Assembly: GCF_037943105.1 (NCBI RefSeq)
Contig: NZ_CP149803.1
Coordinates: forward strand, 1,116,001 to 1,180,000
Direction of reading: 5' to 3'
Source of the DNA: Pseudomonas sp. TMP9
Lineage (GTDB): Bacteria > Pseudomonadota > Gammaproteobacteria > Pseudomonadales > Pseudomonadaceae
Length of the DNA stretch: 64,000 nt
In this document: positions 20,192 through 28,682 of the stretch, piece by piece
How the letters are laid out: every line of letters starts with the position of its first letter
Numbering within the stretch: position 1 is the stretch's first letter
Program-made: the position numbers and the translations under genes
Notes under the pieces: model-generated
Database searches by the model: none
What the model was told of the DNA's origin: nothing
The model's input: the letters and a program-made list of their open reading frames with translations, nothing else

Positions 20192-20240
20192 GCCGCTTAT
20201 TAGCCAGAGCCTAAACCTAAGGCTCTGGCTAATAAGCGGC
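20192..20240. terminator. Perfect 20-bp stem-loop after the guanidine carboxylase gene
   Basis: Arms 20192-20211 and 20221-20240 are perfectly complementary over 20 bp, with a 9-base loop TAAACCTAA. It lies 47 bases after the end of the carboxylase gene. There is no T-run on either strand, so it is either an mRNA-stabilising 3' hairpin or a factor-assisted terminator. Confidence 0.6.
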
Positions 20241-20286
20241 TTGCGTAGAGCCCATGCCTGAGGTGCTAGGTGGCATGGGCCAAGGT

Positions 20287-23200
20287 TTAGGCCTCTGCCA
20301 ATACCACCACGCGTTGTCCGGCGCGGATGGGCGAGCCGGGTTGCACGCGCACCTCGCGGATAATGCCGTCACGTGGGGCGAGCAGGGGGATTTCCATCTT
20401 CATCGACTCCAGTATCACCAGCACATCGCCGGCTTTGACTGTTGCGCCTTCTTCGACCTGCACCTGCCAGAGGTTGCCGGCGATATGGCTTTCGATGCTG
20501 TGCAGACCGGCCCCGAGCGGTGCGTCTTCGCCCATGTCCGGGCCTCTATCCTCCACTTCGAAGTGCGCCTGACCGGAGGCAATCCAGCGCTGGCGTTCGG
20601 CATCAAACGCCGCACGTTGCTGCTGGCGGAAGGCTTCGATGCCTTCGGCTTCGGCGTTAAGGAAGGTTTGGTAGTCGGCCAGCTTCAGCTCGCTGTCTTC
20701 GATGCACAGGTCATAACGGCCCAGCGGGAAGTCGCGGCGGATGCGGGTGAGTTCGTCGGCGCTGACCGGGTAGAAACGAATCTGATCGAAGAAGCGCAGC
20801 AGCCAAGGCTTGCCGTTGAAGGCGGCGACTTCGCGGTAGCGGTTCCACATTTGCAGCGTGCGGCCGACGAACTGGTAACCGCCGGGGCCTTCCATGCCGT
20901 ACACGCACATATAGGCGCCGCCGATGCCCACCGAGTTCTCGGCGGTCCAGGTGCGGGCCGGGTTGTATTTGGTGGTCACCAGGCGATGCCGTGGGTCCAA
21001 TGGCGTGGCCACGGGTGCGCCGAGGTAGACATCACCCAGGCCCATCACCAGATAGCTGGCGTCGAAGACGGTTTTGTAGACTTCGTCCAGATTAGGCAGG
21101 TCGTTGATGCGGCGGATAAATTCCAGATTGCTCGGGCACCAAGGGGCGTCCTTGCGCACGGTGGTCATATATTTCTCTATCGCTAACTGACAGGCCGGGT
21201 CGTCCCACGACAGCGGTAAATGCACGATGCGTGATGGCACCTTAAGGTCTTGGGTGTTGCACACGGCGTCCCATTCACCGGCAACGATGTCGAGCAGATC
21301 ATTCAGCGCCAACGTCTCGGGCTGATAGTGCACTTGCAGCGAGCGAATGCCAGGAGTGAGATCAGTCACGCCATTGAGGTTCTTGGCTTCCAGCGCCTGC
21401 ATCAATGCATGACCACGGAAGCGCAGCACCAAGTCCAGCTCGGGCGCGCCGATTTCAAGCAGCAGGTGGGTGTCGCCGGAAAGGCGCGCGACCAAGCGTT
21501 TGTCGGCTTCACCGATGTCGAGAATAATGGGGCTCTGTAGCCCGGATGCAATCCGGGAAGCCGGCGACACATCTGTCCTGGATTGCATCCGGGCTACGAG
21601 GGTCTGAGCCTCTTCGTTTTGCACCCTAGCCAGCTGCCGCGCGGTGGCGATATCCACCGGTACAAACTTGAGCTTATCGCCCGCCTTGAGCTGGCCGAGT
21701 TGCCAGAGGTCGGCCTCGATGATGGTTACTGGGCACACGAAACCGCCCAGGCTCGGGCCGTCGGGGCCGAGGATGACGGGCATGTCGCCGGTGAAGTCCA
21801 CCGCGCCGATGGCATACGGGTTGTCGTGGATATTGGAGGGGTGCAGGCCGGCTTCGCCGCCGCTGTCGCGTACCCACTCAGGTTTCGGGCCGATCAGGCG
21901 CACGCCGGTGCGGCTGGAGTTGAAGTGCACTTCCCAGGCGGTGGCGAAGAAGGTGTCGATGTAGCCTTCGGTGAAGTATTCCGGTGCGCCATGGGGACCG
22001 TAGATCACGCGGATTTCGCGCACCGCCGGTAGTGCGGTACAGAGCTCTGCAGGGAGTTGCGCGCCTGCATCCTGGTCAACCAATGCCGGGATATGCAGCA
22101 CGTCGCCGGCACGCAGGGCGCGGCCACCATGGCCGCCGAACTGGCCGAGGGTGAAGGTACTTTTACTGCCCAAATAGTCCGGCACTTGCAGGCCGCCGCG
22201 CAGGCACAGGTAGCTGCGTGCGCCTGCGCCTGAGATGGTGCCGAGGCTAAGGGTGCTGCCGGCTTTGATCAGCAGCGCGCTGTTCATATTCTGCTCGGCA
22301 CCGTCGATGCTCAACGGAATGGGCGCGCCGGTGACGGCGATGACCGCATCAGTATTGAAGCGCAGCAGCGGCCCGCTCATGGTGATTTCCAGCGCAGCGG
22401 CGCCTTCTTCGTTACCCAGCAGGCGGTTGCCCAAGCGCAGGGCACGGCTGTCCATTGGCCCAGACGGTGGCACGCCAACGGCCCAGTAGCCGAGACGGCC
22501 GGGGTAGTCCTGCACGGTGGTTTGGGTGCCGGCGGACAGCACCTCGAAGGTCGTGGCCTGATAAGCCAGCCCTTCCAAGCAGCGGGTCCAGGGGTGGCCG
22601 CTGGCGAACGGTGCGTCGACAAGGATTTGACGAATGTAGTCGCGGTTGGATTCCACACCGTATAGCACTGTATCAGCGAGGGCCTGGCTGAGTGCGGCGC
22701 TGGCTTGATCGCGGGTGGGTGCCCAGGCGATGACCTTGGCAATCATCGGGTCGAAGTAGGGCGGAATCTCGCAGCCGGCTTCGACCCAGGTGTCGATGCG
22801 CAGCGCTTTGCCATCGGCAGCGGGGAAGTCCACGGCGGTGAGCAAGCCCGGGCTTGGCTGGAAATCGCGGCCCGGGTCTTCGGCATACAGCCGTGCCTGA
22901 ATCGCGTGGCCGCTGGCTTTCAAGCCCTCGCTCAATTGACTAAGTGGCGCCAGGTCACCGGCTGCCAACTCGATCATCCAGCGCACCAGATCGACGCCCC
23001 ACACTTGTTCGGTCACGCCGTGTTCGACTTGCAGGCGGGTGTTGACCTCAAGGAAGTAGAAGCGCGCAGCCTCGCTATCGTAGACAAATTCGACGGTGCC
23101 GGCGCTGCGGTAGTTGACCGCCTTGGCCAGCTTGATCGCGGCGGCGCAGAGCTCCTCGGCCATACCAGTCGGCAGGTTGGGCGCGGGCGTTTCTTCCAGC

Positions 23201-23910
23201 ACTTTTTGATTGCGGCGCTGCACCGAACAGTCGCGCACGCCAAGGGCCAGGACTTCACCTTGGCCGTCGCCGAACACCTGCACTTCCAGGTGGCGGGCGC
23301 GCTGGATGTACTTCTCGATAAACACGCCGCTGTCGCTGAAGTTGTTTTGCCCCAGGCGTTTGACCGCGTCGAAGGCATCACTCAGTTCGGCGGCGCTGTT
23401 GCACACGCGCATGCCGATGCCGCCACCGCCGGCGGTGCTTTTTAGCATCACCGGGTAGCCGACTTCGTCGCCGGCAATCAGGGCCGCTTCGAGGTTTTCC
23501 AACAGGTCGGTGCCTTCCAGCATCGGCACGCCGTGCTGCTTGGCCAGGGCGCGGGCGGTGTGCTTGAGGCCGAATACGCGCAGTTGCTCGGGCGTGGGGC
23601 CGACAAAGGCAATGCAGGCCGCTTCGCAGGCTTCGGCGAAGGCGGCGTTTTCCGAGAGAAAGCCGTAACCGGGATGGATGGCGGTGGCGCCAGTCTGCTT
23701 GGCCACAGCGAGAATCTTCTCGACCATCAGGTAGGTGCCGGCGGCTGGGCCTTCACCGAGGCTAAAGGCTTCATCGGCCTGCTGGATATGCAGGCTGGCG
23801 GCGTCGGCTTCGGAGTAGACGGCTACGCCCTGAACATCGAGGGCACGCAGGGTGCGCAGGATGCGGCAGGCAATGGCGCCACGGTTGGCGATCAGCAATT
23901 TGTTAAACAT
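20287..23910 (-). CDS. Guanidine carboxylase (annotated family: urea carboxylase), biotin-dependent
   Basis: 1207 residues. Order: biotin carboxylase (1-450; ATP-grasp motifs GGGGIGMRV and EVNTRLQVEHGVTE), KipA/AHS2-like carboxyltransferase part (about 465-770; TTVQDYPGRLGYW), KipI/AHS1-like part (about 800-1030), and a C-terminal biotinyl domain with ESMKMEI (biotin Lys about 1171). Such enzymes were named urea carboxylases. The guanidine-I riboswitches, deiminase subunits and ABC genes here indicate guanidine as substrate, giving carboxyguanidine. Residues about 771-791 are encoded by an in-frame REP-like palindrome (21537-21597) and lie between the two carboxyltransferase parts, probably as a linker loop. 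Allophanate hydrolase does not follow. Confidence 0.9.
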   Translation of the reverse strand: MFNKLLIANRGAIACRILRTLRALDVQGVAVYSEADAASLHIQQADEAFSLGEGPAAGTYLMVEKILAVAKQTGATAIHPGYGFLSENAAFAEACEAACIAFVGPTPEQLRVFGLKHTARALAKQHGVPMLEGTDLLENLEAALIAGDEVGYPVMLKSTAGGGGIGMRVCNSAAELSDAFDAVKRLGQNNFSDSGVFIEKYIQRARHLEVQVFGDGQGEVLALGVRDCSVQRRNQKVLEETPAPNLPTGMAEELCAAAIKLAKAVNYRSAGTVEFVYDSEAARFYFLEVNTRLQVEHGVTEQVWGVDLVRWMIELAAGDLAPLSQLSEGLKASGHAIQARLYAEDPGRDFQPSPGLLTAVDFPAADGKALRIDTWVEAGCEIPPYFDPMIAKVIAWAPTRDQASAALSQALADTVLYGVESNRDYIRQILVDAPFASGHPWTRCLEGLAYQATTFEVLSAGTQTTVQDYPGRLGYWAVGVPPSGPMDSRALRLGNRLLGNEEGAAALEITMSGPLLRFNTDAVIAVTGAPIPLSIDGAEQNMNSALLIKAGSTLSLGTISGAGARSYLCLRGGLQVPDYLGSKSTFTLGQFGGHGGRALRAGDVLHIPALVDQDAGAQLPAELCTALPAVREIRVIYGPHGAPEYFTEGYIDTFFATAWEVHFNSSRTGVRLIGPKPEWVRDSGGEAGLHPSNIHDNPYAIGAVDFTGDMPVILGPDGPSLGGFVCPVTIIEADLWQLGQLKAGDKLKFVPVDIATARQLARVQNEEAQTLVARMQSRTDVSPASRIASGLQSPIILDIGEADKRLVARLSGDTHLLLEIGAPELDLVLRFRGHALMQALEAKNLNGVTDLTPGIRSLQVHYQPETLALNDLLDIVAGEWDAVCNTQDLKVPSRIVHLPLSWDDPACQLAIEKYMTTVRKDAPWCPSNLEFIRRINDLPNLDEVYKTVFDASYLVMGLGDVYLGAPVATPLDPRHRLVTTKYNPARTWTAENSVGIGGAYMCVYGMEGPGGYQFVGRTLQMWNRYREVAAFNGKPWLLRFFDQIRFYPVSADELTRIRRDFPLGRYDLCIEDSELKLADYQTFLNAEAEGIEAFRQQQRAAFDAERQRWIASGQAHFEVEDRGPDMGEDAPLGAGLHSIESHIAGNLWQVQVEEGATVKAGDVLVILESMKMEIPLLAPRDGIIREVRVQPGSPIRAGQRVVVLAEA
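21537..21597. repeat. REP-like palindrome inside the guanidine carboxylase gene
   Basis: GTAGCCCGGATGCAATCCGGG at one end and GGATTGCATCCGGGCTAC at the other. It is essentially the same element as the intergenic copies at 5622-5681 and 52384-52445. It is translated in frame as a Met/Arg/Ser-rich stretch around RMQSRTDVSPASRIASG. Confidence 0.88.
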
Positions 23911-23990
23911 TCGAGGTGTCCTCGAAAGGGCGGGCCGTCCCGCAGTATTCGGTCTGCACCACGGTCGTCCGCGGTTGAAATGCTTTTACT

Positions 23991-24091
23991 CCCTCTCCCC
24001 TCGGGGAGAGGGCTGGGGAGAGGGGACTTATATTGGCGCAGGCCCGTTTTCCCTCTCTCTCGACCCCTCTCCCGCATACGGGAGAGGGGAG
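23991..24091. repeat. Palindromic CTCTCCC/GGGAGAG repeat cluster
   Basis: Two hairpin units of the family seen at 556-663 fill the gap between the second deiminase subunit gene and the carboxylase gene, inside the presumed operon. Confidence 0.8.
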
Positions 24092-24095
24092 AAAC

Positions 24096-24746
24096 TCAAT
24101 CCCAAACCAGCACCTCGGCTGGGGTCGGGTTGTAGCCGTTGCAGGGGTTATTCAGCTGCGGGCAGTTGGAGATCAGCACGATGACGTCCATGTGCGCGAT
24201 CAGCTCAACGTATTTGCCCGGCGCGGAGATGCCATCCTCGAAGGTCAGACCGCCTTCGGGCGTGACCGGTACGTTCATAAAGAAGTTGATGTTGGCGCCG
24301 ATGTCGCGCTTCTCAAGGCGACCGTCGTGCAGGCTGGCGCGCAGGAAGTTGTCGCGGCAGCTGTGCATGTAGCGCGTGTCGAGTGCGTATCTGACTGTGT
24401 TGCTTTCTTGCGCGCAGGCGCCGCCCAAGGTGTCGTGCCGGCCACAGGTATCGGCGCTGATGGTCAGCAGCGGGTTGCCTAGGTTGGAGTACAGAACGGT
24501 GCCGGTGGTCAGGTACACGTTGTTCTGTTTGCGCAGGGTGCGCTGCGGATCGAAGCGCTCGCGCGGGTTCTTCGCGCTAAAAAATAGGGTGTCGACCGCC
24601 TGGTTGCCTTGCATATCCAGCAAGCGCAGGGTTTGCCCGGCTTTGACTTCGCAGAGGAACGGTTCGCCGGCCGCGATCACAGCGCGGTAAACGGCGGTTT
24701 CAGCCTCTTTGTTACTGGAGATAAGGGTGCTTTCGGTTAGAGACAT
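24096..24746 (-). CDS. Carboxyguanidine deiminase subunit (urea amidolyase-associated protein UAAP2, DUF1989)
   Basis: 216 residues, DUF1989 fold. Family stretches include [34 protein letters not shown] with candidate metal-binding Cys/His, and [10 protein letters not shown]. These proteins work as a pair with the preceding gene product. Established work assigns the pair (CgdA/CgdB) to deimination of carboxyguanidine to allophanate plus ammonium. I chose the ATG at 24746, 10 bases after the preceding gene's stop, over an upstream extension of 30 residues that would overlap that gene and lacks family similarity. Confidence 0.88.
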   Translation of the reverse strand: MSLTESTLISSNKEAETAVYRAVIAAGEPFLCEVKAGQTLRLLDMQGNQAVDTLFFSAKNPRERFDPQRTLRKQNNVYLTTGTVLYSNLGNPLLTISADTCGRHDTLGGACAQESNTVRYALDTRYMHSCRDNFLRASLHDGRLEKRDIGANINFFMNVPVTPEGGLTFEDGISAPGKYVELIAHMDVIVLISNCPQLNNPCNGYNPTPAEVLVWD

Positions 24747-24756
24747 GCTGCGGCCC

Positions 24757-25485
24757 TCAAAGGTACTGACGTTCGGTGTTGTGGAAGCCGCGCCCGTTCT
24801 CCGGACGCGAGGTGCGGCACAGCACGCTGATGCCATCGCTATCGACCTTGTGCCAGCTGAGTTGCAACGGTTTGGGTGCGTAGACAGGGTCTGGGTCCAT
24901 GGGGTGTTGCAGGGCGGTCAGCACGACCAAGGTGTCCATGGGTGCATACAGCCCGATGTAGTCGCCCGCCTTGGAATTGCCTGGGGCAAACTGGAAGCTG
25001 CCATGCGCGTCCACCGTCACCTTGCTGAACAGGTTGAGGTTCATCAACAGGTCTTGCAGGTTGAGGTTCCACTTGCCCATTTCCACCAGCAGGTTATCCA
25101 CGCCGTTGCGGAAAAAGCCGTTGCGCAGCTCCTGATAACGACCGGCACCGTATTTTTCGGCGACTTCGGCCGCGTTGAGTACGCCGCCAAAGCTGTCATT
25201 CCAGCCGCAAGTGTCGGCGGTGATGGCGGCCAGTACGCGACCCATGTCTGAATACAGGCAGTGGCCGACAGTAAGCTTGGCGGTGTGCTGGCACTTGAGT
25301 GTATCGGGCAGGTTGAGGCGCTCACTTTTCTCGCTGGCACTGAGTAGCAACAGGCTGGCATTGGCGCCGCCTTCGGGGTCAGTGATGCGCAGCAGTTGGC
25401 CGCGCCTGAGCACAAAAGAAGTGTGGCCACCACCGGGCAGGAATTCTTCATACAGTGTTGGGCGCAGGGTTAATGCGGTGGTCAT
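24757..25485 (-). CDS. Carboxyguanidine deiminase subunit (urea amidolyase-associated protein UAAP1, DUF1989)
   Basis: 242 residues. It starts with the typical [22 protein letters not shown] and contains [12 protein letters not shown], the same motif as in its partner. It is a paralogue of the next gene and is predicted to form the heteromeric deiminase acting after guanidine carboxylase. It lies 9 bases after the ABC ATPase gene and 10 bases before its partner, so the genes are tightly co-transcribed. Exact CgdA versus CgdB naming is uncertain. Confidence 0.88.
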   Translation of the reverse strand: MTTALTLRPTLYEEFLPGGGHTSFVLRRGQLLRITDPEGGANASLLLLSASEKSERLNLPDTLKCQHTAKLTVGHCLYSDMGRVLAAITADTCGWNDSFGGVLNAAEVAEKYGAGRYQELRNGFFRNGVDNLLVEMGKWNLNLQDLLMNLNLFSKVTVDAHGSFQFAPGNSKAGDYIGLYAPMDTLVVLTALQHPMDPDPVYAPKPLQLSWHKVDSDGISVLCRTSRPENGRGFHNTERQYL

Positions 25486-25494
25486 AGTCGCTCC

Positions 25495-26277
25495 TTACGA
25501 GGCCGGCTGCAGATGCGCCGGCAAGGCGTCAACGGCAGCACGAGCCGCGCGGCGGTCAGTGTTCAGGGGGATGTCATAGGTGATGCGCGCGCCAAAGGCA
25601 CCTGGTGCATGCGGGTCGATACGGGTTTTGTCGAACACCAGCAGGCGGGTGCCGAGGCTGAAGCCCTCACTCAAATCGTGGGTGACCATAAATACGGTCA
25701 GGCCGGTGGCGTGCCACAGCTCCAGCAGCAGCGCATGCATGTCCTTGCGAATGCCGGGGTCGAGGGCACCGAAGGGCTCATCGAGTAGCAGTACGCGCGG
25801 TTGCATGATCAGCGCTTGGGCGATAGCCAGTCGCTGCTGCATACCGCCAGAGAGTTGGCTGGAGTATTTGTCGAGGGCATGGCCAAGGCCGACCTTGTGC
25901 AACATAACGGCAGCCTGCTCGCGTGCTTGGCGCTTGGCCGTGCCAAACAGGCGGCCCAGTAGCTTTGATCGCGGCAGCTCCAGACCGATGGCGACGTTGT
26001 CCAATACGCTGAGGTGCGGGAACACCGAGTAACGCTGGAACACCACGCCCCGGCTGGCATCCGGCTCACCCGCCAATGCTGCGCCGTTGAGTAAAATATG
26101 CCCTTTGCTCGGCCGTTCCTGGCCCAGCAGCAGGCGTAAAAAGGTCGATTTACCGCAGCCGGACGCGCCGACCAGGGTACAGAACTCACCTTCGTCGACA
26201 GTTAAATTGAGTCGTTCGAGCACCACTTGGTCGCCGTACGCCTGCCATACATTCTTCACCTCGATAAAGGGCTTCAT
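25495..26277 (-). CDS. ABC transporter ATP-binding protein (guanidine uptake, TauB/SsuB-like)
   Basis: 260 residues. Walker A GASGCGKSTFLRLLLG, Q-loop VFQRYSVFPHL, signature [15 protein letters not shown] and Walker B RVLLLDEPFGALD are all present. It energises import through the overlapping permease gene (four bases). Position in a guanidine-riboswitch operon points to guanidine or a related cation as cargo; this is inferred from context. Confidence 0.92.
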   Translation of the reverse strand: MKPFIEVKNVWQAYGDQVVLERLNLTVDEGEFCTLVGASGCGKSTFLRLLLGQERPSKGHILLNGAALAGEPDASRGVVFQRYSVFPHLSVLDNVAIGLELPRSKLLGRLFGTAKRQAREQAAVMLHKVGLGHALDKYSSQLSGGMQQRLAIAQALIMQPRVLLLDEPFGALDPGIRKDMHALLLELWHATGLTVFMVTHDLSEGFSLGTRLLVFDKTRIDPHAPGAFGARITYDIPLNTDRRAARAAVDALPAHLQPAS

Positions 26278-27089
26278 GCCTTACTCCCTTCAAACCAAGG
26301 GAAGGCCAGCAGAGTCAGGCGGCGCAGGCCCAAATCCATCAACCAGGCGAGCAGAGTGATCCAGGCCACGTAAGGCAGGATCACGTCCATGGCCATATAG
26401 CGGCGCACTAAGAAAATCCGATAGCCAAGGCCATCAGTACTGGCGATGGCTTCAGCTGCAATCAAGAACAACCAGGCTGAACCCAGCACCAACCGCAGAG
26501 CAATCAGCAAGCGCGGCAGCAATTGCGGCAGCACCACTCGCAGGATTAGCGTCCAGGTGCTGGCGCCCAAGGTCTGTGCTTTGATCAATATTTCCGTGGG
26601 GATTTCGCGCGCCCGTTGTTCGAGGTCACGGGCCAGCACCGGGGTGATACCGATGACGATCAACATGACCTTGGACAGCTCGCCAAGGCCAAAGGTAATA
26701 AACAGGATTGGCAGGATCGCCAACGGTGGAACCATTGATAGCACCGTGAGTAAGGGTGACAGTGGCGCACTAAACAGCGGCACAATGCCGGCTGCAATAC
26801 CCAGGCAGAGGCCGAGCACGGCAGCAATCCCGATGCCCATGGCCAAGCGCTTGAGGCTGGCGGCAGTGTCTACCCAGAACAGGTACTTGCCGGTGCGTTT
26901 GTCCTCGGTAAAGGCCAGTCGATCAACAGCTGCGGCCATCTGGCTGGCGCTGGGCAACAGCTTGTCGTTAGGGTTGTCGGCCAGTCGCTGCGCCGACCCT
27001 GCAAAATAGGCAAACAGCAGCAGGGCAAAAGGCAGCAGAACCAGCAGCAAGCGGCCGCTGCGATCCGGGTGGCGGTTGATCAGGCGCAT
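26274..27089 (-). CDS. ABC transporter permease (guanidine uptake, TauC/SsuC-like)
   Basis: 271 residues with about six membrane segments. The cytoplasmic EAA-type loop reads AQTLGASTWTLILRVVLPQL. It pairs with the ATPase gene, which it overlaps by four bases. The preceding gap (27090-27223) carries a 90-bp palindromic repeat separating it from the binding-protein gene. Confidence 0.92.
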   Translation of the reverse strand: MRLINRHPDRSGRLLLVLLPFALLLFAYFAGSAQRLADNPNDKLLPSASQMAAAVDRLAFTEDKRTGKYLFWVDTAASLKRLAMGIGIAAVLGLCLGIAAGIVPLFSAPLSPLLTVLSMVPPLAILPILFITFGLGELSKVMLIVIGITPVLARDLEQRAREIPTEILIKAQTLGASTWTLILRVVLPQLLPRLLIALRLVLGSAWLFLIAAEAIASTDGLGYRIFLVRRYMAMDVILPYVAWITLLAWLMDLGLRRLTLLAFPWFEGSKA

Positions 27090-27105
27090 AGTTATCTCGT
27101 CGAAC

Positions 27106-27195
27106 GTAGGGTGGATGGCGCTTTATCCATCCACCTTCACAGCGGATTCACGGTGGATGAAAAGAGCGTCAACTACGCGCCCCGATCCACCCTAC
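27106..27195. repeat. GTAGGGTGGAT-family palindromic element
   Basis: 90 bases with ends GTAGGGTGGATGGCG and GATCCACCCTAC and an internal ATCCATCCACC/GGTGGAT pair. Relatives are at 52464-52534 and 53671-53738. It lies within the guanidine operon between binding-protein and permease genes. Confidence 0.8.
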
Positions 27196-27223
27196 GAGGT
27201 GCCGTTTACGCAAAGGCGTCCGG

Positions 27224-28291
27224 TTACAGCGTGCCGTCGGCCGCCATCTGCATAAAGCTTGGGTCGAAGCGCAGTTTTAAGTTGCTCTTATCGCCGGTGA
27301 TAATGCCTTTGGCGAAGCTCATGCCGATGGCTTCGGCACTTGTTGCGCCTTCACCCAGCAAGCCGTGGCTGTAGGAGAACTCGGCAACCTTGGTCATGGT
27401 GGCGGGTAGCTTTGGGCTGGTGGTGAAGGCCACAGCATCTTTAGCGGAATAGAACATCTTGGTGGCTGCCAACTGTGCTTCGTAACCGGCCAGGTCGGTG
27501 CCAGAGGCTTTGGCCATGTGCTCGCGCGCTGCTTTACCGGCGGGCGTGTCGGCACTCATGGTGGCCATAATTTCGTACCAAGCGCCGGTCAGTGCTTTGC
27601 CAAAAGCGGGGTTGTCTTTGAGGGTGTCGCTGTTGACCACCATCAGGTCGATGATTTCACCGGGGATTTGGCTTGAGTCGAAGACCTTGGTCACCCCTGG
27701 AGTGGCTTCAATTTCAGCCAGTAGCGGGTTCCAGGTGGTCACGGCGGTGACGTCGTCGGTGGTGAAGGCCGCGACCAAGTCGGCGTCTGAGGTGTTGACC
27801 ACTTTCAGATCCTTCTCACTGAGGCCGGCTTTTTCCAAGCCACGGGCGAGCAAGTAGTGAGATACCGAAAGTTCAACCAGATTGACGTTTTGGCCCTTTA
27901 GATCGCCCAGGGTTTTCTTCTCGCCCTTGAGCACAACGCCATCGTTGCCGTTGGAGAAGTCACCGATGATCAGCGCCGTGCTGTCGATACCGCCAGCCGC
28001 TGGGATGGTCAGGGCGTCCATGTTGGTCATGGTGCAGCCATCGAACTGGCCGGCGCTGTATTGGTTGATCGACTCGACGTAATCATTGATCTGAACCACA
28101 TCAATATTGATGTCGTACTTCTTCGCCCATTTGTCGACGATGCCGGAGGCCTCGCCATATTCCCAAGGCATCCAGCCGGCATAAATGGTCCAGCAGACGC
28201 TGAAGTCAGATTTGGGTGCGGCGTGGCTATTGAGGCTGATGGCGGCAGCAAGGCCGGCGACAAGCACTGAATACAGACGGGTCTTACGCAT
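27224..28291 (-). CDS. ABC transporter substrate-binding protein, guanidine locus (paralogue 1)
   Basis: 355 residues. Signal peptide cleaved about ...NSHA-AP. It is an NMT1/TauA-like periplasmic binding fold with AGWMPWEYG, TMTNMDALTIPAAGG and STALIIGDFSNG. The strong GGAGG lies before the ATG. A guanidine-I riboswitch lies in its 5' leader (28359-28460). It heads the operon with permease, ATPase, deiminase subunits and carboxylase. It is closely related along its length to the second binding protein at 28683-29756. Confidence 0.92.
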   Translation of the reverse strand: MRKTRLYSVLVAGLAAAISLNSHAAPKSDFSVCWTIYAGWMPWEYGEASGIVDKWAKKYDINIDVVQINDYVESINQYSAGQFDGCTMTNMDALTIPAAGGIDSTALIIGDFSNGNDGVVLKGEKKTLGDLKGQNVNLVELSVSHYLLARGLEKAGLSEKDLKVVNTSDADLVAAFTTDDVTAVTTWNPLLAEIEATPGVTKVFDSSQIPGEIIDLMVVNSDTLKDNPAFGKALTGAWYEIMATMSADTPAGKAAREHMAKASGTDLAGYEAQLAATKMFYSAKDAVAFTTSPKLPATMTKVAEFSYSHGLLGEGATSAEAIGMSFAKGIITGDKSNLKLRFDPSFMQMAADGTL

Positions 28292-28358
28292 GGTGGAACC
28301 TCCAGTTCGAAATGGGCGGGCAGGAGTGCGCGGCGGTTTCCCCTCGAGTGGGTCGCGT

Positions 28359-28460
28359 TCTCCCGGGCTTTTATCCCGCCGTGTAACCTCGAAGGAGGTC
28401 GCTAACTCTCGGACCAGTCATCCGCAGATCGTGTGATCGCGGATCGGAACCCTAGTCAGC
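28359..28460 (-). ncRNA. Guanidine-I (ykkC) riboswitch 1
   Basis: The minus strand reads the hallmark blocks in order: CTAGGGTTCCG, a variable stem, ACTGGTCCGAGAG, a second variable stem, then ACACGGCGGGATAAAAGCCC with GGGAGA. These are the conserved elements of the ykkC class that binds guanidinium. It ends about 68 bases before the ATG of the binding protein it controls. It is predicted to switch the whole transport and catabolic operon on with guanidine. Confidence 0.95.
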
Positions 28461-28472
28461 CATTGCAAATTA

Positions 28473-28500
28473 TGGTGCCACATCTGTGGTGCCACATCTC
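28473..28500. repeat. 14-bp tandem repeat upstream of riboswitch 1
   Basis: TGGTGCCACATCTG followed by TGGTGCCACATCTC, just upstream of the riboswitch where its promoter should lie. A third partial copy (GTGGTACC) follows. It could be an activator or operator site. Confidence 0.6.
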
Positions 28501-28682
28501 GTGGTACCGCGATCCCGCCGGAGCGGGTTGTTCCTGCACAACTTAAACGTTGCGAACATCGTGCCATTGTCGCTGAGCCCCCGTGCGTCGGGCTTGCCTC
28601 ACATGGCACCGGTTTTTATGCGCCTTGGCGGTGCGTGCCGAGAGCGCCATGCTGCATTGCAGGGCGTGATCGTTGATTGCGC

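Noticed and set aside
20287..25485. Urea carboxylase/urea amidolyase pathway
   Set aside because: Two guanidine-I riboswitches and the paired DUF1989 subunits indicate guanidine; the urea label is the older family name.
28462..28482. Sigma54 promoter TGGCAC...TTGC before riboswitch 1
   Set aside because: There are 11 bases between GG and GC rather than the required 10, and riboswitch 2 has no equivalent. It is kept only as a low-interest note.
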